From Myxococcota bacterium (lineage in GTDB: Bacteria > Myxococcota_A > Polyangia > Polyangiales > JANWZI01), in assembly GCA_025054695.1 (NCBI GenBank), contig JANWZI010000038.1:1-34635 (forward strand): DNA of 34,635 nucleotides. The letters run 5' to 3'. Below, piece by piece: positions 16,955-24,497 of the stretch; within the stretch, counting starts at the first letter, position 1, and each line of letters starts with the position of its first letter. Position numbers and translations under genes: made by a program. The notes under the pieces are model-generated. The model searched no databases, was not told the DNA's origin, and worked only from the letters and a program-made list of their open reading frames with translations.

Positions 16955-17682
16955 TCGACCTGCACGGACGGCACGTGCTGGTGACGGGTGCCAGCGGGCG
17001 GCTCGGAACCGCCGTCTGCGAGGCCCTGCTCGCGGTCGGCGCCCACGTGCTCGCCGCCGGTCGAACCCGCACGCGCCTCTCGGACCTGCGCGCGAGCGTA
17101 GGTCAGCACGAACGGCTCAACGTCGTCGAAGCCGACGTGACCGACGCGCCGCGACTCGAGGCCCTGCTCGAAGCCGCCGAACGCCGGGCTCCACTCGACG
17201 CGGCCATCCATACGGTCGGAGCGTTCCGTGCGGGCCCCCTCGTGGACTGCTCCGACGAGGACCTCGAGATCCTGTGGCAAACGAACGTCCACGGCGCGGC
17301 ACTGCTCTTGCGTGGCCTGCTGCGGCGCATGATCCCCCGACGTCAGGGCACCGTGGTCGTCGTCGCGTCCGATGCCGCGCTACGGCCGTCCTCCCCGGGT
17401 GCCGCCTTTTACGGGGCGTGCAAGACGGCCGTGCTGCATCTGGCACGATCGGCGGCCGCGGAGGCAGCTCCGGCCGGGGTCCGCGTCGAGGTGCTCTGCC
17501 CCGGTCCGCTACGCACACCGGAAAACGAGGCGGCGGGGCTCGCCGCGCACATGCGACTGGTTTCGACCCGTGAGGCGGCCGCAGCGGCCGTCTCGTTGCT
17601 CGGCGGCTCGATGCGCGCATCCCACGGATCGGTGATCGTCCTGCCAGCCACCGAGTCGGCCGATCCGACGGGGTTCCGTTAG
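16951..17682 (+). CDS. short-chain dehydrogenase/reductase
   Basis: 243-aa classical SDR with a Rossmann fold. The nucleotide-binding motif is TGASGRLG (12-19), Asn112 is in QTNVHG, the catalytic Ser is at 140 (VVASDAA), and Tyr154 and Lys158 form YGACK. The usual NNAG motif is altered to HTVG (87-90). The Arg-rich segment after beta-2 (AGRTRTR) suggests NADP(H). Substrate unknown. The GTG at 16951 overlaps the BMC-T stop codon, so the enzyme is translationally coupled to a shell protein. That makes it a candidate enzyme of, or regulator linked to, a microcompartment; no obvious encapsulation peptide was recognised at either end. Confidence 0.85.
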   Translation: MIDLHGRHVLVTGASGRLGTAVCEALLAVGAHVLAAGRTRTRLSDLRASVGQHERLNVVEADVTDAPRLEALLEAAERRAPLDAAIHTVGAFRAGPLVDCSDEDLEILWQTNVHGAALLLRGLLRRMIPRRQGTVVVVASDAALRPSSPGAAFYGACKTAVLHLARSAAAEAAPAGVRVEVLCPGPLRTPENEAAGLAAHMRLVSTREAAAAAVSLLGGSMRASHGSVIVLPATESADPTGFR

Positions 17683-17697
17683 CGTGAAACCAAGAAT

Positions 17698-17720
17698 GCG
17701 TCACGCTGGGCGCGTGACGC
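17698..17720. promoter_or_regulatory. perfect 9-bp inverted repeat beside a Shine-Dalgarno sequence
   Basis: GCGTCACGC and GCGTGACGC flank a five-base loop (TGGGC). The right arm ends one base before the strong Shine-Dalgarno GGAGG (17722-17726) of the lipoprotein at 17735. It could be an RNA hairpin controlling ribosome access or mRNA 3'-end formation for the SDR gene, or a DNA operator. No T-tract follows. Confidence 0.45.
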
Positions 17721-17734
17721 CGGAGGTGACGGAC

Positions 17735-18295
17735 ATGAAGTGGTGGATGGTGGGTTGGTTGGTGTGTTGGGCCATGGTGTCGGGCTGCACGTCCGAACGG
17801 GGCGGTGGCGGAAGCAGAGTCCGTCGCGACGGAGGCATCACGATTCCGGACTCCGGATCCACGCCGGACACTGGGGGAGGGGGGACCGATGCGACGACGC
17901 CGAGACCGGACGGCGGTGGCGGGCGTGACGCGGGCGGGAGCTGCCCGCGCGACAACGTGCCGCCCTGGACGGGCGCGCCCGGATGTGCGGCCTCGACGCG
18001 AACGTGCCTGTCGATGGCGATGACCAGCGCGGACATCGAGCGCTGCATCATGATGGATCCCAATCGCGAAATGTGCGTCTTGTGCCTCAACCAGCAGATC
18101 ATCTCGTGCGCCAACGGGATGGGATGCCAGGACGAATGGGACTGCCTGGCGGCATGCATCGAGACCTGCCCGGAGGGCGACTCGGGCTGCGTCGACCGCA
18201 TGTGCGGAACCCAGAACACCGCGTACGACGGGTGCTTGATGGGGTTGCCGCGCGGTAGCTGCGCCAGCGCGGTGAACGCCTGCTTCCCGTCCTGA
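17735..18295 (+). CDS. small Cys-rich lipoprotein of unknown function
   Basis: 186 aa. A signal peptide with a Trp-rich hydrophobic core (MKWWMVGWLVCWAMVSGC) ends in a lipobox-like SGC (Cys18). An Asp/Gly/Thr/Pro linker follows (about 20-75), then a Cys-rich domain with about 17 cysteines (CLSMAMTSADIERCIMMD, CVLCLNQQIISC, CQDEWDCLAAC), probably disulphide-bonded. This is a common style in myxobacterial exported lipoproteins. I do not recognise a specific family. The ATG at 17735 is set by the GGAGG 8 nt upstream. An inverted repeat lies just before the ribosome-binding site. Confidence 0.7.
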   Translation: MKWWMVGWLVCWAMVSGCTSERGGGGSRVRRDGGITIPDSGSTPDTGGGGTDATTPRPDGGGGRDAGGSCPRDNVPPWTGAPGCAASTRTCLSMAMTSADIERCIMMDPNREMCVLCLNQQIISCANGMGCQDEWDCLAACIETCPEGDSGCVDRMCGTQNTAYDGCLMGLPRGSCASAVNACFPS

Positions 18296-18469
18296 GCGTC
18301 GCGGCTCGCACGCGCCGGGTGGCGGCGGTCGGGACACCCCAGCGGCGGGCCCCGCCGCCCCCGGCGCCGTTGCGCATCCTCGACGTGCGTCGACGCGTCG
18401 TCGATCGCGCGACGATTCCCAGGCGCCGATCGGCGCTTCGATCCGCGCGCGCCGGCGCAGCGCCGCCGC

Positions 18470-18498
18470 TTGCGCCTGCGCCGTCGCTTTTCTAGGGT
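18470..18498 (+). promoter_or_regulatory. possible promoter of gcvPB (TTGCGC-17-TAGGGT)
   Basis: A -35-like TTGCGC (18470-18475) and -10-like TAGGGT (18493-18498) are 17 bp apart. The -10 ends 9 nt before the gcvPB ATG, and there is no Shine-Dalgarno sequence, so a very short leader would be expected. The match to consensus is only fair. The rest of the 212-bp gap holds a GC palindrome (18342-18358) and nothing else recognised; I saw no glycine riboswitch. Confidence 0.28.
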
Positions 18499-18507
18499 CG
18501 CACGCCG

Positions 18508-20019
18508 ATGTCTCGCTCCGACGAAGCCGCGACGGACCTCGCGTACGACGAGCCGCTGATCTTCGAGCTAGGGGCCCCGGGCCGTTCGGGCGCCTCCCTC
18601 CCGGCGCTCGACGTGCCCGAGGTCGATCCGGTCGCCGCGCTGGGCGAGGCGGCCCGGAGGCAGTCTCCCGCGCTACCGGAAACGAGCGAGCCCGAAGTTG
18701 TCCGCCACTACGTCCGGCTTTCCGGGCAGAACCTCGCCATCGACCGCGCGATGGTGCCGCTCGGCTCGTGCACCATGAAGTACAACCCCAAGGTCAACGA
18801 GTGGGCGGCGCGTCTGCCGGGCTTCGCGCGCCTGCATCCGCTCGCGCCCGAGCGCATGGTGCAGGGCGCGCTCGAGCTGATGTGGCGCCTGGAGCGCGCC
18901 CTCGCCGAGATCTGCGGCCTGGACGCCGTGTGCCTGTCGCCCGCCGCCGGCGCGCAGGGCGAGCTGACGGGCCTGATGATGATCCGGGCCTATCACCGGT
19001 CGCAGGGCCGCGATCCACGCAAGGTGCTCGTACCGGACACGGCGCATGGAACTAACCCGGCGTCGTGCACGCTCAACGGGTTGCAGGCCGTGCCCATCGC
19101 AACCGGCGAGCGCGGCATCCTGACACGCGCGCAGGTCGCTTCCCACCTCGAGCGCGGCGACGTGGCCGCCGTGATGATCACCAACCCCAACACGGCGGGG
19201 CTGTTCGAGAGCGAGCTGCCGGCGGTGGCGCACGTCGCGCACGAACACGGCGCGCTCGTCTACGGGGATGGTGCAAACCTCAACGCGATCCTCGGCCGCG
19301 TGCGCCCTGGCGACCTGGGCGTCGATGTGATGCAGTTCAACCTGCATAAGACCTTCACGACGCCTCACGGCGGCGGAGGGCCGGGCGCGGGACCCGTCGC
19401 CTTTCGCTCGGCGCTCGCCCCCTTCGCCCCCGTCCCGCGCGTCGAGCGGCGCCCCGACGGTTCGTTCGCGCTCGTGGAGTCCGCTCCACGCTCGGTCGGA
19501 CGCGTGCGCGCGTTCCACGGCAACTTCGGCATGATGGTGCGCGCGTACGCGTACATTCGCGAAATGGGCGCCGAGGGGCTTCGGCAGGTTTCCGGCCTGG
19601 CCGTGCTCAACGCGAATTACCTGCGCGCGGTGCTCGGCGAGCGCTGGCACGTTCCGTTCGAGGAGCGCTGCATGCACGAGGTCGTGCTCTCCGACCGCCC
19701 CGTGCGCGACGGCGGGGTCAGCACGCTCGACGTCGCCAAGCGTCTCATCGACCACGGGTTTCATCCGCCGACCATCTACTTTCCCCTCGTCGTCAAGGGC
19801 GCGATGCTCGTCGAGCCCACCGAGACGGAGACGCGCCGAACCCTCGACGCGTTCTGCGACGCCATGGAGCGCATCGCGCGCGAAGCCGCCGAGGCTCCGG
19901 AGCGCGTGCGGACCGCGCCCCACCGCACCCGGCTGCGTCGACTCGACGAAGCGCGTGCCGCGCGCCAACCGGTGTTGCGCTGGACGCCGCCGGCGCCCGA
20001 ACCGGCGCAACCCGGATGA
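18508..20019 (+). CDS. gcvPB: glycine dehydrogenase (decarboxylating) subunit 2
   Basis: 503 aa. This is the PLP-binding half of the split P-protein of the glycine cleavage system, which decarboxylates glycine and passes the aminomethyl group to the lipoylated H-protein. Family motifs are MVPLGSCTMKYNPK (82-95), PDTAHGTNPASC (176-187), ITNPNTAGLFE (224-234), DGANLNAI and the PLP-lysine motif FNLHKTFTTPHGGGGPG (277-293; Lys281). The usual length is about 480-500 aa. Subunit 1 (gcvPA), gcvH and gcvT are not in the window, so the system is dispersed. Its TGA overlaps the ATG of the methyltransferase gene (ATGA). Confidence 0.95.
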   Translation: MSRSDEAATDLAYDEPLIFELGAPGRSGASLPALDVPEVDPVAALGEAARRQSPALPETSEPEVVRHYVRLSGQNLAIDRAMVPLGSCTMKYNPKVNEWAARLPGFARLHPLAPERMVQGALELMWRLERALAEICGLDAVCLSPAAGAQGELTGLMMIRAYHRSQGRDPRKVLVPDTAHGTNPASCTLNGLQAVPIATGERGILTRAQVASHLERGDVAAVMITNPNTAGLFESELPAVAHVAHEHGALVYGDGANLNAILGRVRPGDLGVDVMQFNLHKTFTTPHGGGGPGAGPVAFRSALAPFAPVPRVERRPDGSFALVESAPRSVGRVRAFHGNFGMMVRAYAYIREMGAEGLRQVSGLAVLNANYLRAVLGERWHVPFEERCMHEVVLSDRPVRDGGVSTLDVAKRLIDHGFHPPTIYFPLVVKGAMLVEPTETETRRTLDAFCDAMERIAREAAEAPERVRTAPHRTRLRRLDEARAARQPVLRWTPPAPEPAQPG

Positions 20020-20681
20020 CGGGCCCCGAGCATCCCGCGTACTGGCGCCAACGGTGGGCACGCGGCGAGACCGGCTGGCACCTGGACGAGCCCAACCCCT
20101 GGCTCGTCGCGCATGCGTCCCACTTGCCCGGCGGCGGGCGCGTGCTCGTCCCCCTGTGCGGGCGCAGCCGCGATCTGGCCTGGCTCGCGCGCGCCGGGTG
20201 GCATCCCGTGGGCATCGAGGTCGTCGAGGACGCTGCCCGCGGCCTGTTTCGGGACGCCAGGCTCGTTCCGACCGAACGCCAGGTGAGCGGCGCCACGCAC
20301 CTGGAGGCGGGTGGGATCGAGGTCTGGGTGGCGGACGTGTTCGAGCTGGCACCATCGGCCGTCGGGCCGGTCGACGCATGGTGGGACCGCGCGGCTCTGG
20401 TCGCTCTGCCTGCCTTCTTGCGCGGACGCTACGCGGAGCGCCTCCGTCGGTGGCTGCGCCCGGAAGGCCGCGGCCTGCTCGTCACGCTGGAACACGACGA
20501 GCCGGAGCGCGAAGGTCCGCCCTTCAGCGTCTCGCCCGACGAGGTCGTCGCGTCGTTCGCGCCACGCCCGGTCCGTCTTCTCGGCGAGCTCGACTTGCGC
20601 ACGGCGGCCGGGGCGAACGCGACCCATCCGGCGCCGCGGCGCGCCGTGGAACGGCTGTGGCTCATCGATGCCCTCGGTTGA
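20016..20681 (+). CDS. TPMT-like SAM-dependent methyltransferase
   Basis: 221 aa, thiopurine S-methyltransferase family. It has the N-terminal signature YWRQRWARGETGWHLDEPNPWL and the SAM-binding strand-loop VLVPLCGRSRDLAWLARAGWHPVGIE, plus DAWWDRAALVALP and LVTLEHD. Bacterial members methylate small S-, Se- or Te-containing or aromatic compounds; the natural substrate here is unknown. It is coupled to gcvPB by an ATGA overlap, which may only reflect compact gene packing. Confidence 0.85.
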   Translation: MTGPEHPAYWRQRWARGETGWHLDEPNPWLVAHASHLPGGGRVLVPLCGRSRDLAWLARAGWHPVGIEVVEDAARGLFRDARLVPTERQVSGATHLEAGGIEVWVADVFELAPSAVGPVDAWWDRAALVALPAFLRGRYAERLRRWLRPEGRGLLVTLEHDEPEREGPPFSVSPDEVVASFAPRPVRLLGELDLRTAAGANATHPAPRRAVERLWLIDALG

Positions 20682-20699
20682 GATATCCTCGCCTCGGCG

Positions 20700-21032
20700 G
20701 TGGGATTGGAGCTGGCGACACTGCTCGGGGTGACGGGGGGCCTCGTGCTGGGGCTCGGCGTGGGATGGATCGCCGCGCGGCACATGGCGGCCGTCGCGCG
20801 GGCGCGATGGCTGCTCGACCGAAGCCGAGTCCGTCACGGCGTCCTGCCCGTGCTGGAGGCCCGAGCGGACGCGCTCGGGGTTCACCGCCCCGCCGCCGAT
20901 CCCGAGGACGATCCGGTCGAGGCGGCCGTCGAGCTCGCCCGGCGCATCGACGCCGTCGAGCGGCGGGTCGAGATCGCGCTCTCCGACACGATGCGGGCCG
21001 AGGCCCTCCCCTCGTCGATGGGGCGGTCGTGA
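20700..21032 (+). CDS. small one-helix membrane protein
   Basis: 110 aa. An N-terminal transmembrane helix (LLGVTGGLVLGLGVGWIAA) precedes a soluble, mostly helical Arg/Glu/Ala-rich region, probably cytoplasmic. I recognise no domain. The start is a GTG at 20700, 18 nt after the methyltransferase stop. Its stop overlaps the GTG start of the histidine kinase gene, which suggests that the two proteins work together; it could supply the membrane anchor that the kinase lacks. Confidence 0.6.
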   Translation: MGLELATLLGVTGGLVLGLGVGWIAARHMAAVARARWLLDRSRVRHGVLPVLEARADALGVHRPAADPEDDPVEAAVELARRIDAVERRVEIALSDTMRAEALPSSMGRS

Positions 21033-21712
21033 CCGACACACGAGTCGACGGCGTCGGCCGACTGCTCGGCCTCGTGGTGCACGACCTGCGCAACCCGGTC
21101 GCGGCGATCGCGGCCAACGGGGGCTATTTGCGCACCCATCCGCAGCTCGCGGGTCCCGACGTCCACGACTGCCTGAACGACGTCGCCATCGCGCTCGCCG
21201 ACCTGCAGCGCGGGCTCGAACAGGTCGCCTGGATCGGTCACTGGCTCGCGGCCGAGCCCATCGTCGGTCGAGCCGACGCGGACGTCTGCGACGTGCTTCG
21301 CACCCTCGTGCCCCCGGCGGAGCTCGATGTACGCGTCGAGCTCCCGAGCGAGTCGCCGCTGCGCGCGCGTGGCGCGGCCAGTTGCCCGGCCATCGTCGAC
21401 GTGCTCCTCGCCAACGCGCGCGATCACGGACGCGGGCGACCGGTTCAAGTGACCGTCCGCGCCGACGACGAGGCCGTCGAAGTGCTCGTTACGGACGAAG
21501 GTCCCCCGATCGGGGCGGATTTTCGCGAGCGCGCGATGCAGCTCGAAGGACAGATCGAGGCCAAGCGCCGTCCCGATGGCCGCTACGGCCGCGTCGCGGG
21601 CCTGTTCGCCGCGCGCCTTCTGGCGGAAGCGTGTGGGGCGACCCTACGGGCCGAAGAGGACGCAGGCCGCTCGCGATTCGTCCTACGTTATCCGCGCGTC
21701 CGGGAGAGTTGA
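21029..21712 (+). CDS. minimal histidine kinase-like protein
   Basis: 227 aa. It holds only a dimerisation/phosphoacceptor helix pair with an H-box (LLGLVVHDLRNPVAAIAANGGYL, His18) and a HATPase_c domain: N-box-like VDVLLANARDHG (123-134), G1-like VTDEGPPIG (154-162) and a Gly-poor G2 (GRYGRVAGLFAARLLAEACGA). There is no sensor domain, transmembrane segment or receiver. The GTG at 21029 overlaps the stop of the one-helix membrane protein, a likely partner. No response regulator is adjacent. The 3' end overlaps the convergent SpoIIM-like gene by 25 nt. Confidence 0.75.
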   Translation: MTDTRVDGVGRLLGLVVHDLRNPVAAIAANGGYLRTHPQLAGPDVHDCLNDVAIALADLQRGLEQVAWIGHWLAAEPIVGRADADVCDVLRTLVPPAELDVRVELPSESPLRARGAASCPAIVDVLLANARDHGRGRPVQVTVRADDEAVEVLVTDEGPPIGADFRERAMQLEGQIEAKRRPDGRYGRVAGLFAARLLAEACGATLRAEEDAGRSRFVLRYPRVRES

Positions 21713-22755
21713 CCAGGCGCAGGTGCCGCTTTGCGCGAGCCCGACCCCGGCGATCCGGCCTCGGCCGCGTCGGGAGATCGTCCGCCGACGAGCAGATAGC
21801 CATGCACGGCCATCCCGAGAAGGCCCGCCACGAGCAGCTTCCACTCGTAGCGGACGACCGGCTCGTGCATCTGGCTGATGGTCGCCTCGACGATTCCGGC
21901 AAGAACGAGCAGAGGCATTCCCCCGAGCACGAGGCGTACTGCGTCTTTCCCCTCGGCGACGATCGCGTCGATGCGGCGGCGCCGACCCGGCGCCCACTGG
22001 GCGCGCGCGAGCATCAAGCCCGCCGCTCCCGCGATGAAGACGACCGTCAGCTCCACCACGCCGTGCGGGAGGATCCACGCCCAGAAGAACAGGCCTTCGC
22101 CCGCAAGGTGATACTGAACGGCGAGCGCCCCGAGGGGGATGCCGTTGTAGAAGAGCAAGGCGGCCGTTCCGATGCCGAACGTCAGACCGAGCGCGAAGAC
22201 GAGATAGGTGACACGGATGTTGTGCGTGAAGAGGAAGCCCGCGAACGCGGCGGCGGCTCCCCCGTCGTCGAGTCCGCCCGTGGCCTCCTCGGACGAGATG
22301 CGCTCGACCGGCGTCCGCTCCGCGTGCATGTCCGGCACGAGCACGCCGCCCGCGGTCGGATCGAGCGCCATGCCGACGGCACCGAGCGCCGCCCCCGAGA
22401 GCAGCATGGCCGCGGCGAGCAGCACGAGCTTGCCCTCGCGGCGGTAGAGCCGGGGAAAGTCGACCCGCAGAAACCGCAACAGCCCCGAGCCGCGGTTTCT
22501 GTAGCCGCCGTGCACGAGCGCATGCGCGCGAGCGACCAACGCGTTGAGATAATCGACGACGGGTGCGTCGATTTCCTCGCCCCGCGCACGCAGTAGGTCG
22601 CTCGAGACGGCGCGATAGAGCGTCGCCAGACGACGCGCGTCCGCCAAGGACAATCCGCCGACACCCCCCTCTTCGCAACGCGCGAGCAGGCGCTCCAGTT
22701 GCTCCCAGAGCGGCTGGCGGGTGCGAACGAACGACTGGACGTCGAAGCCGGTCAC
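21688..22755 (-). CDS. SpoIIM-like integral membrane protein
   Basis: 355 aa. A soluble N-terminal helical region (1-105) with FVRTRQPLWEQLERLL and LYRAVSSDLLRAR is followed by about six membrane helices. Typical family pieces include FLFTHNIRVTYLVFALGLTFGIGTAALLFYNGIPLGAL and FFWAWILPHGVVELTVVFIAGAAGL, with the conserved His-Gly-Val-Glu. The family is named after sporulation protein SpoIIM, but in non-sporulating bacteria it is a conserved membrane protein found beside RDD, DUF4129, MoxR and DUF58 genes; role unclear. The RDD gene is divergent, 74 bp away, which fits this neighbourhood. The start is a GTG at 22755. Confidence 0.85.
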   Translation of the reverse strand: MTGFDVQSFVRTRQPLWEQLERLLARCEEGGVGGLSLADARRLATLYRAVSSDLLRARGEEIDAPVVDYLNALVARAHALVHGGYRNRGSGLLRFLRVDFPRLYRREGKLVLLAAAMLLSGAALGAVGMALDPTAGGVLVPDMHAERTPVERISSEEATGGLDDGGAAAAFAGFLFTHNIRVTYLVFALGLTFGIGTAALLFYNGIPLGALAVQYHLAGEGLFFWAWILPHGVVELTVVFIAGAAGLMLARAQWAPGRRRRIDAIVAEGKDAVRLVLGGMPLLVLAGIVEATISQMHEPVVRYEWKLLVAGLLGMAVHGYLLVGGRSPDAAEAGSPGSGSRKAAPAPGQLSRTRG

Positions 22756-22829
22756 GTCGGCGCAAGACTACCGCGACCTCGCCCCCAGCGCTTCAAGGGG
22801 CGGCGACCCCGTGCTACGGACGAGGAAGG

Positions 22830-23615
22830 GTGCGCCGCGTCCACGTGATCGTCACGCCCGAGAACGTCCCGTTCGAGCTCGAGCTGGCGGGACCGACCGC
22901 CCGCGCGCTCGGATGGGCGGCGGACGTCGCCGTCATCGCCGCGCTCACGGGGCTCTCGGCGTGCCTGATCGCCAGCAGGCTGCAGACCCTCGGGGGCTTC
23001 GCACACGCGTTGTTCTTCGTGCTCGCGTTCGTCGCCCAGTGGTGGTACCGGGCGCTGACCGAGTGGTGGCTCGGAGGGCAGACGCCGGGAAAGCGGCTGG
23101 TCGGCATCCGCGTCGTGGACGCACGGGGGCTGCGCGTGCGGCTCTCCCAGACCGTGCTGCGACACCTCGTGGGCATCGTCGATCTGTTACCCGCCCTCTA
23201 CCTCGTGGGCGGGCTGTGCGTCCTGATCGATCCGCGGGCGCGCCGGCTCGGCGACATCGCGGCCGGCACCCTCGTCGTGCGCGATCGCCCGCCCGTCGCC
23301 CCCAGGACGGTCGTGGCCCCGGACTCGGAGGCCTTCGCATTCGCTCGGTCCGCAGCGGTCGTCCACGCCGCACGCAGGCTCTCCCCCCGCGAGCGTGACG
23401 CCATGTTGCTTCTCGCCCGTCGTCGAGACCAGCTCCCGGTCGCGACGCGCCACGAGCTGTTCGGCCGCCTCGAGGCGTACTTGCGTGCCCGACTCGGCCT
23501 CGAGCGCCCTCCCAGCCTTTCCCCGGAAAACTTCGTGCTGGGACTGACCGCAGCCGCCCTCCAGCCCGCGCTCGGCACCGCCCCCCGCACCTCGACTCCG
23601 CCGGCGTGGAGCTGA
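22830..23615 (+). CDS. RDD-family membrane protein
   Basis: 261 aa. The RDD domain fills the first ~155 residues: FELELAGPTARALGWAADVAVIAA with a conserved Arg-Ala, YRALTEWWLGGQTPGKRLVGIRVVDARG (family signature with TPGKR) and a third helix pair ending DPRARRLGDIAAGTLVVRDR. A cytoplasmic C-terminal ~100-residue helical domain follows. The GTG at 22830 is preceded by a GAGGAAGG-type ribosome-binding site. It is divergent from the SpoIIM-like gene, its usual partner. Function is unknown; transport has been proposed for some RDD proteins. Confidence 0.88.
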   Translation: MRRVHVIVTPENVPFELELAGPTARALGWAADVAVIAALTGLSACLIASRLQTLGGFAHALFFVLAFVAQWWYRALTEWWLGGQTPGKRLVGIRVVDARGLRVRLSQTVLRHLVGIVDLLPALYLVGGLCVLIDPRARRLGDIAAGTLVVRDRPPVAPRTVVAPDSEAFAFARSAAVVHAARRLSPRERDAMLLLARRRDQLPVATRHELFGRLEAYLRARLGLERPPSLSPENFVLGLTAAALQPALGTAPRTSTPPAWS

Positions 23616-24001
23616 CGGAGCGATCGGCACGGAGGAGGCCGACGACGCCGTTCGCGATCGCCCGAGCGGGTGGAGACCATGGCGACCGAGCCAGCGACGA
23701 CGACCGGGTGCGAGTCGGAATCCGGGAGCGAAGCCGGCGCACGGCCCGAACGGTGACCCACGCGCGATCCGAAGCGCGGAGCGCCAGTCCGTAGCGTGGG
23801 CAAACGTCACAAAAATGAGTGATGTCGACAAGATAGAACTCGACCTCGCCTGGGGCTCCCGCCTGGACTTGCGCATCGAAGTCACCGGGGTGAAACTGCT
23901 GACGACGGTGCCCACCGGATGGGCGCGAAGGCTTGACTTCGTAGCGTACGCCGCGCGCTCGACGGCGGTGGCACCCGGGGGGGCAGGAGCCCGATGCACG
24001 C
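23616..24001. other. gap that may hold the 5' part of the next gene in another frame
   Basis: No intact gene is convincing here. From the ATG at 23815 one plus-strand frame has high third-position GC for about 55 codons (MSDVDKIELDL, then LTTVPTGWARRLDFVAYAARS). It reaches a seven-G run (23977-23983). Dropping one G would join this frame to that of the small gene at 24002, giving one protein of about 132 aa. The segment 23616-23814 shows nothing recognisable. Confidence 0.3.
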
Positions 24002-24214
24002 ATGCAACAGCAGCGCATGAAGTGGGAGGAAATCTGCCGGCGCGCCGAGTGGCGTGGGCAGTGGCTGGCGCTCGACGACTGCGCATTCGATGCGGAGACG
24101 GGTCAGCCGATCGAGGGAGCGGTCGTCGACGCCGACTCGAGCCTCGTCGATCTGTGTCAGCGGATCCGCGCGAACGGTCAGCGGCACTGCGCGATCCGTT
24201 TCTGCGAGAACTGA
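24002..24214 (+). CDS. small unknown protein, possibly 3' part of a longer gene
   Basis: 70 aa, soluble, with a distinctive pattern: MKWEEICRRAEWRGQWLALDD, then GAVVDADSSLVDLCQRI and a Cys-containing end (HCAIRFCEN). Codon use is typical of the window. I recall similar short proteins from myxobacteria but cannot name a family. Starts are possible at 24002 or 24017; neither has a clear ribosome-binding site. The frame immediately upstream is entered by shifting one base at a seven-G run, so it may be the end of a longer gene from 23815. Confidence 0.5.
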   Translation: MQQQRMKWEEICRRAEWRGQWLALDDCAFDAETGQPIEGAVVDADSSLVDLCQRIRANGQRHCAIRFCEN

Positions 24215-24243
24215 CGGGCAGCGCCCGGGTTCGTTGATCGCGG

Positions 24244-24340
24244 CTCAGACTCGGTATCAGTCTCGGGCTTGGTCTCGGGCTTGGTCTCGGGCTCGGTCTC
24301 GGACTCGGTCTCGGACTCCGTCTCCGACGCGGGCTCGGAC
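24244..24340. repeat. CTCGGN hexamer tract R8
   Basis: About 97 bp of CTCGGN units on the plus strand with some CTTGGT and CTCCGT variants, between the convergent ends of the small gene (24214) and the Ser/Thr kinase (24498). The remaining ~150 bp up to the kinase stop shows no recognisable feature. Confidence 0.85.
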
Positions 24341-24497
24341 CCAAAAGTCCCCGCGGGACCACCAACACGGTCGGCACCGTGAGCGACGCCGCGAACCGCC
24401 ACGCGTCCGGGCCGAGGCGACGCCTGGCCCGCGGACAAGCGCCGCGGGACCAGCACCCCGAAGAGAGAGGAACCAACTGAAAACGATGGTCAGCCCC

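Noticed and set aside
18296..18507. Glycine riboswitch upstream of gcvPB
   Set aside because: No paired glycine aptamer pattern is visible, and a promoter-like box close to the ATG leaves no leader for one.
18673..20379. 568-codon minus-strand frame opposite gcvPB and similar long antisense frames (937-2373, 8490-10142, 12557-14092, 31751-33511)
   Set aside because: All are opposite or out of frame to well-recognised genes, have biased Arg/Ala/His composition and no domain; typical shadows in very GC-rich DNA.
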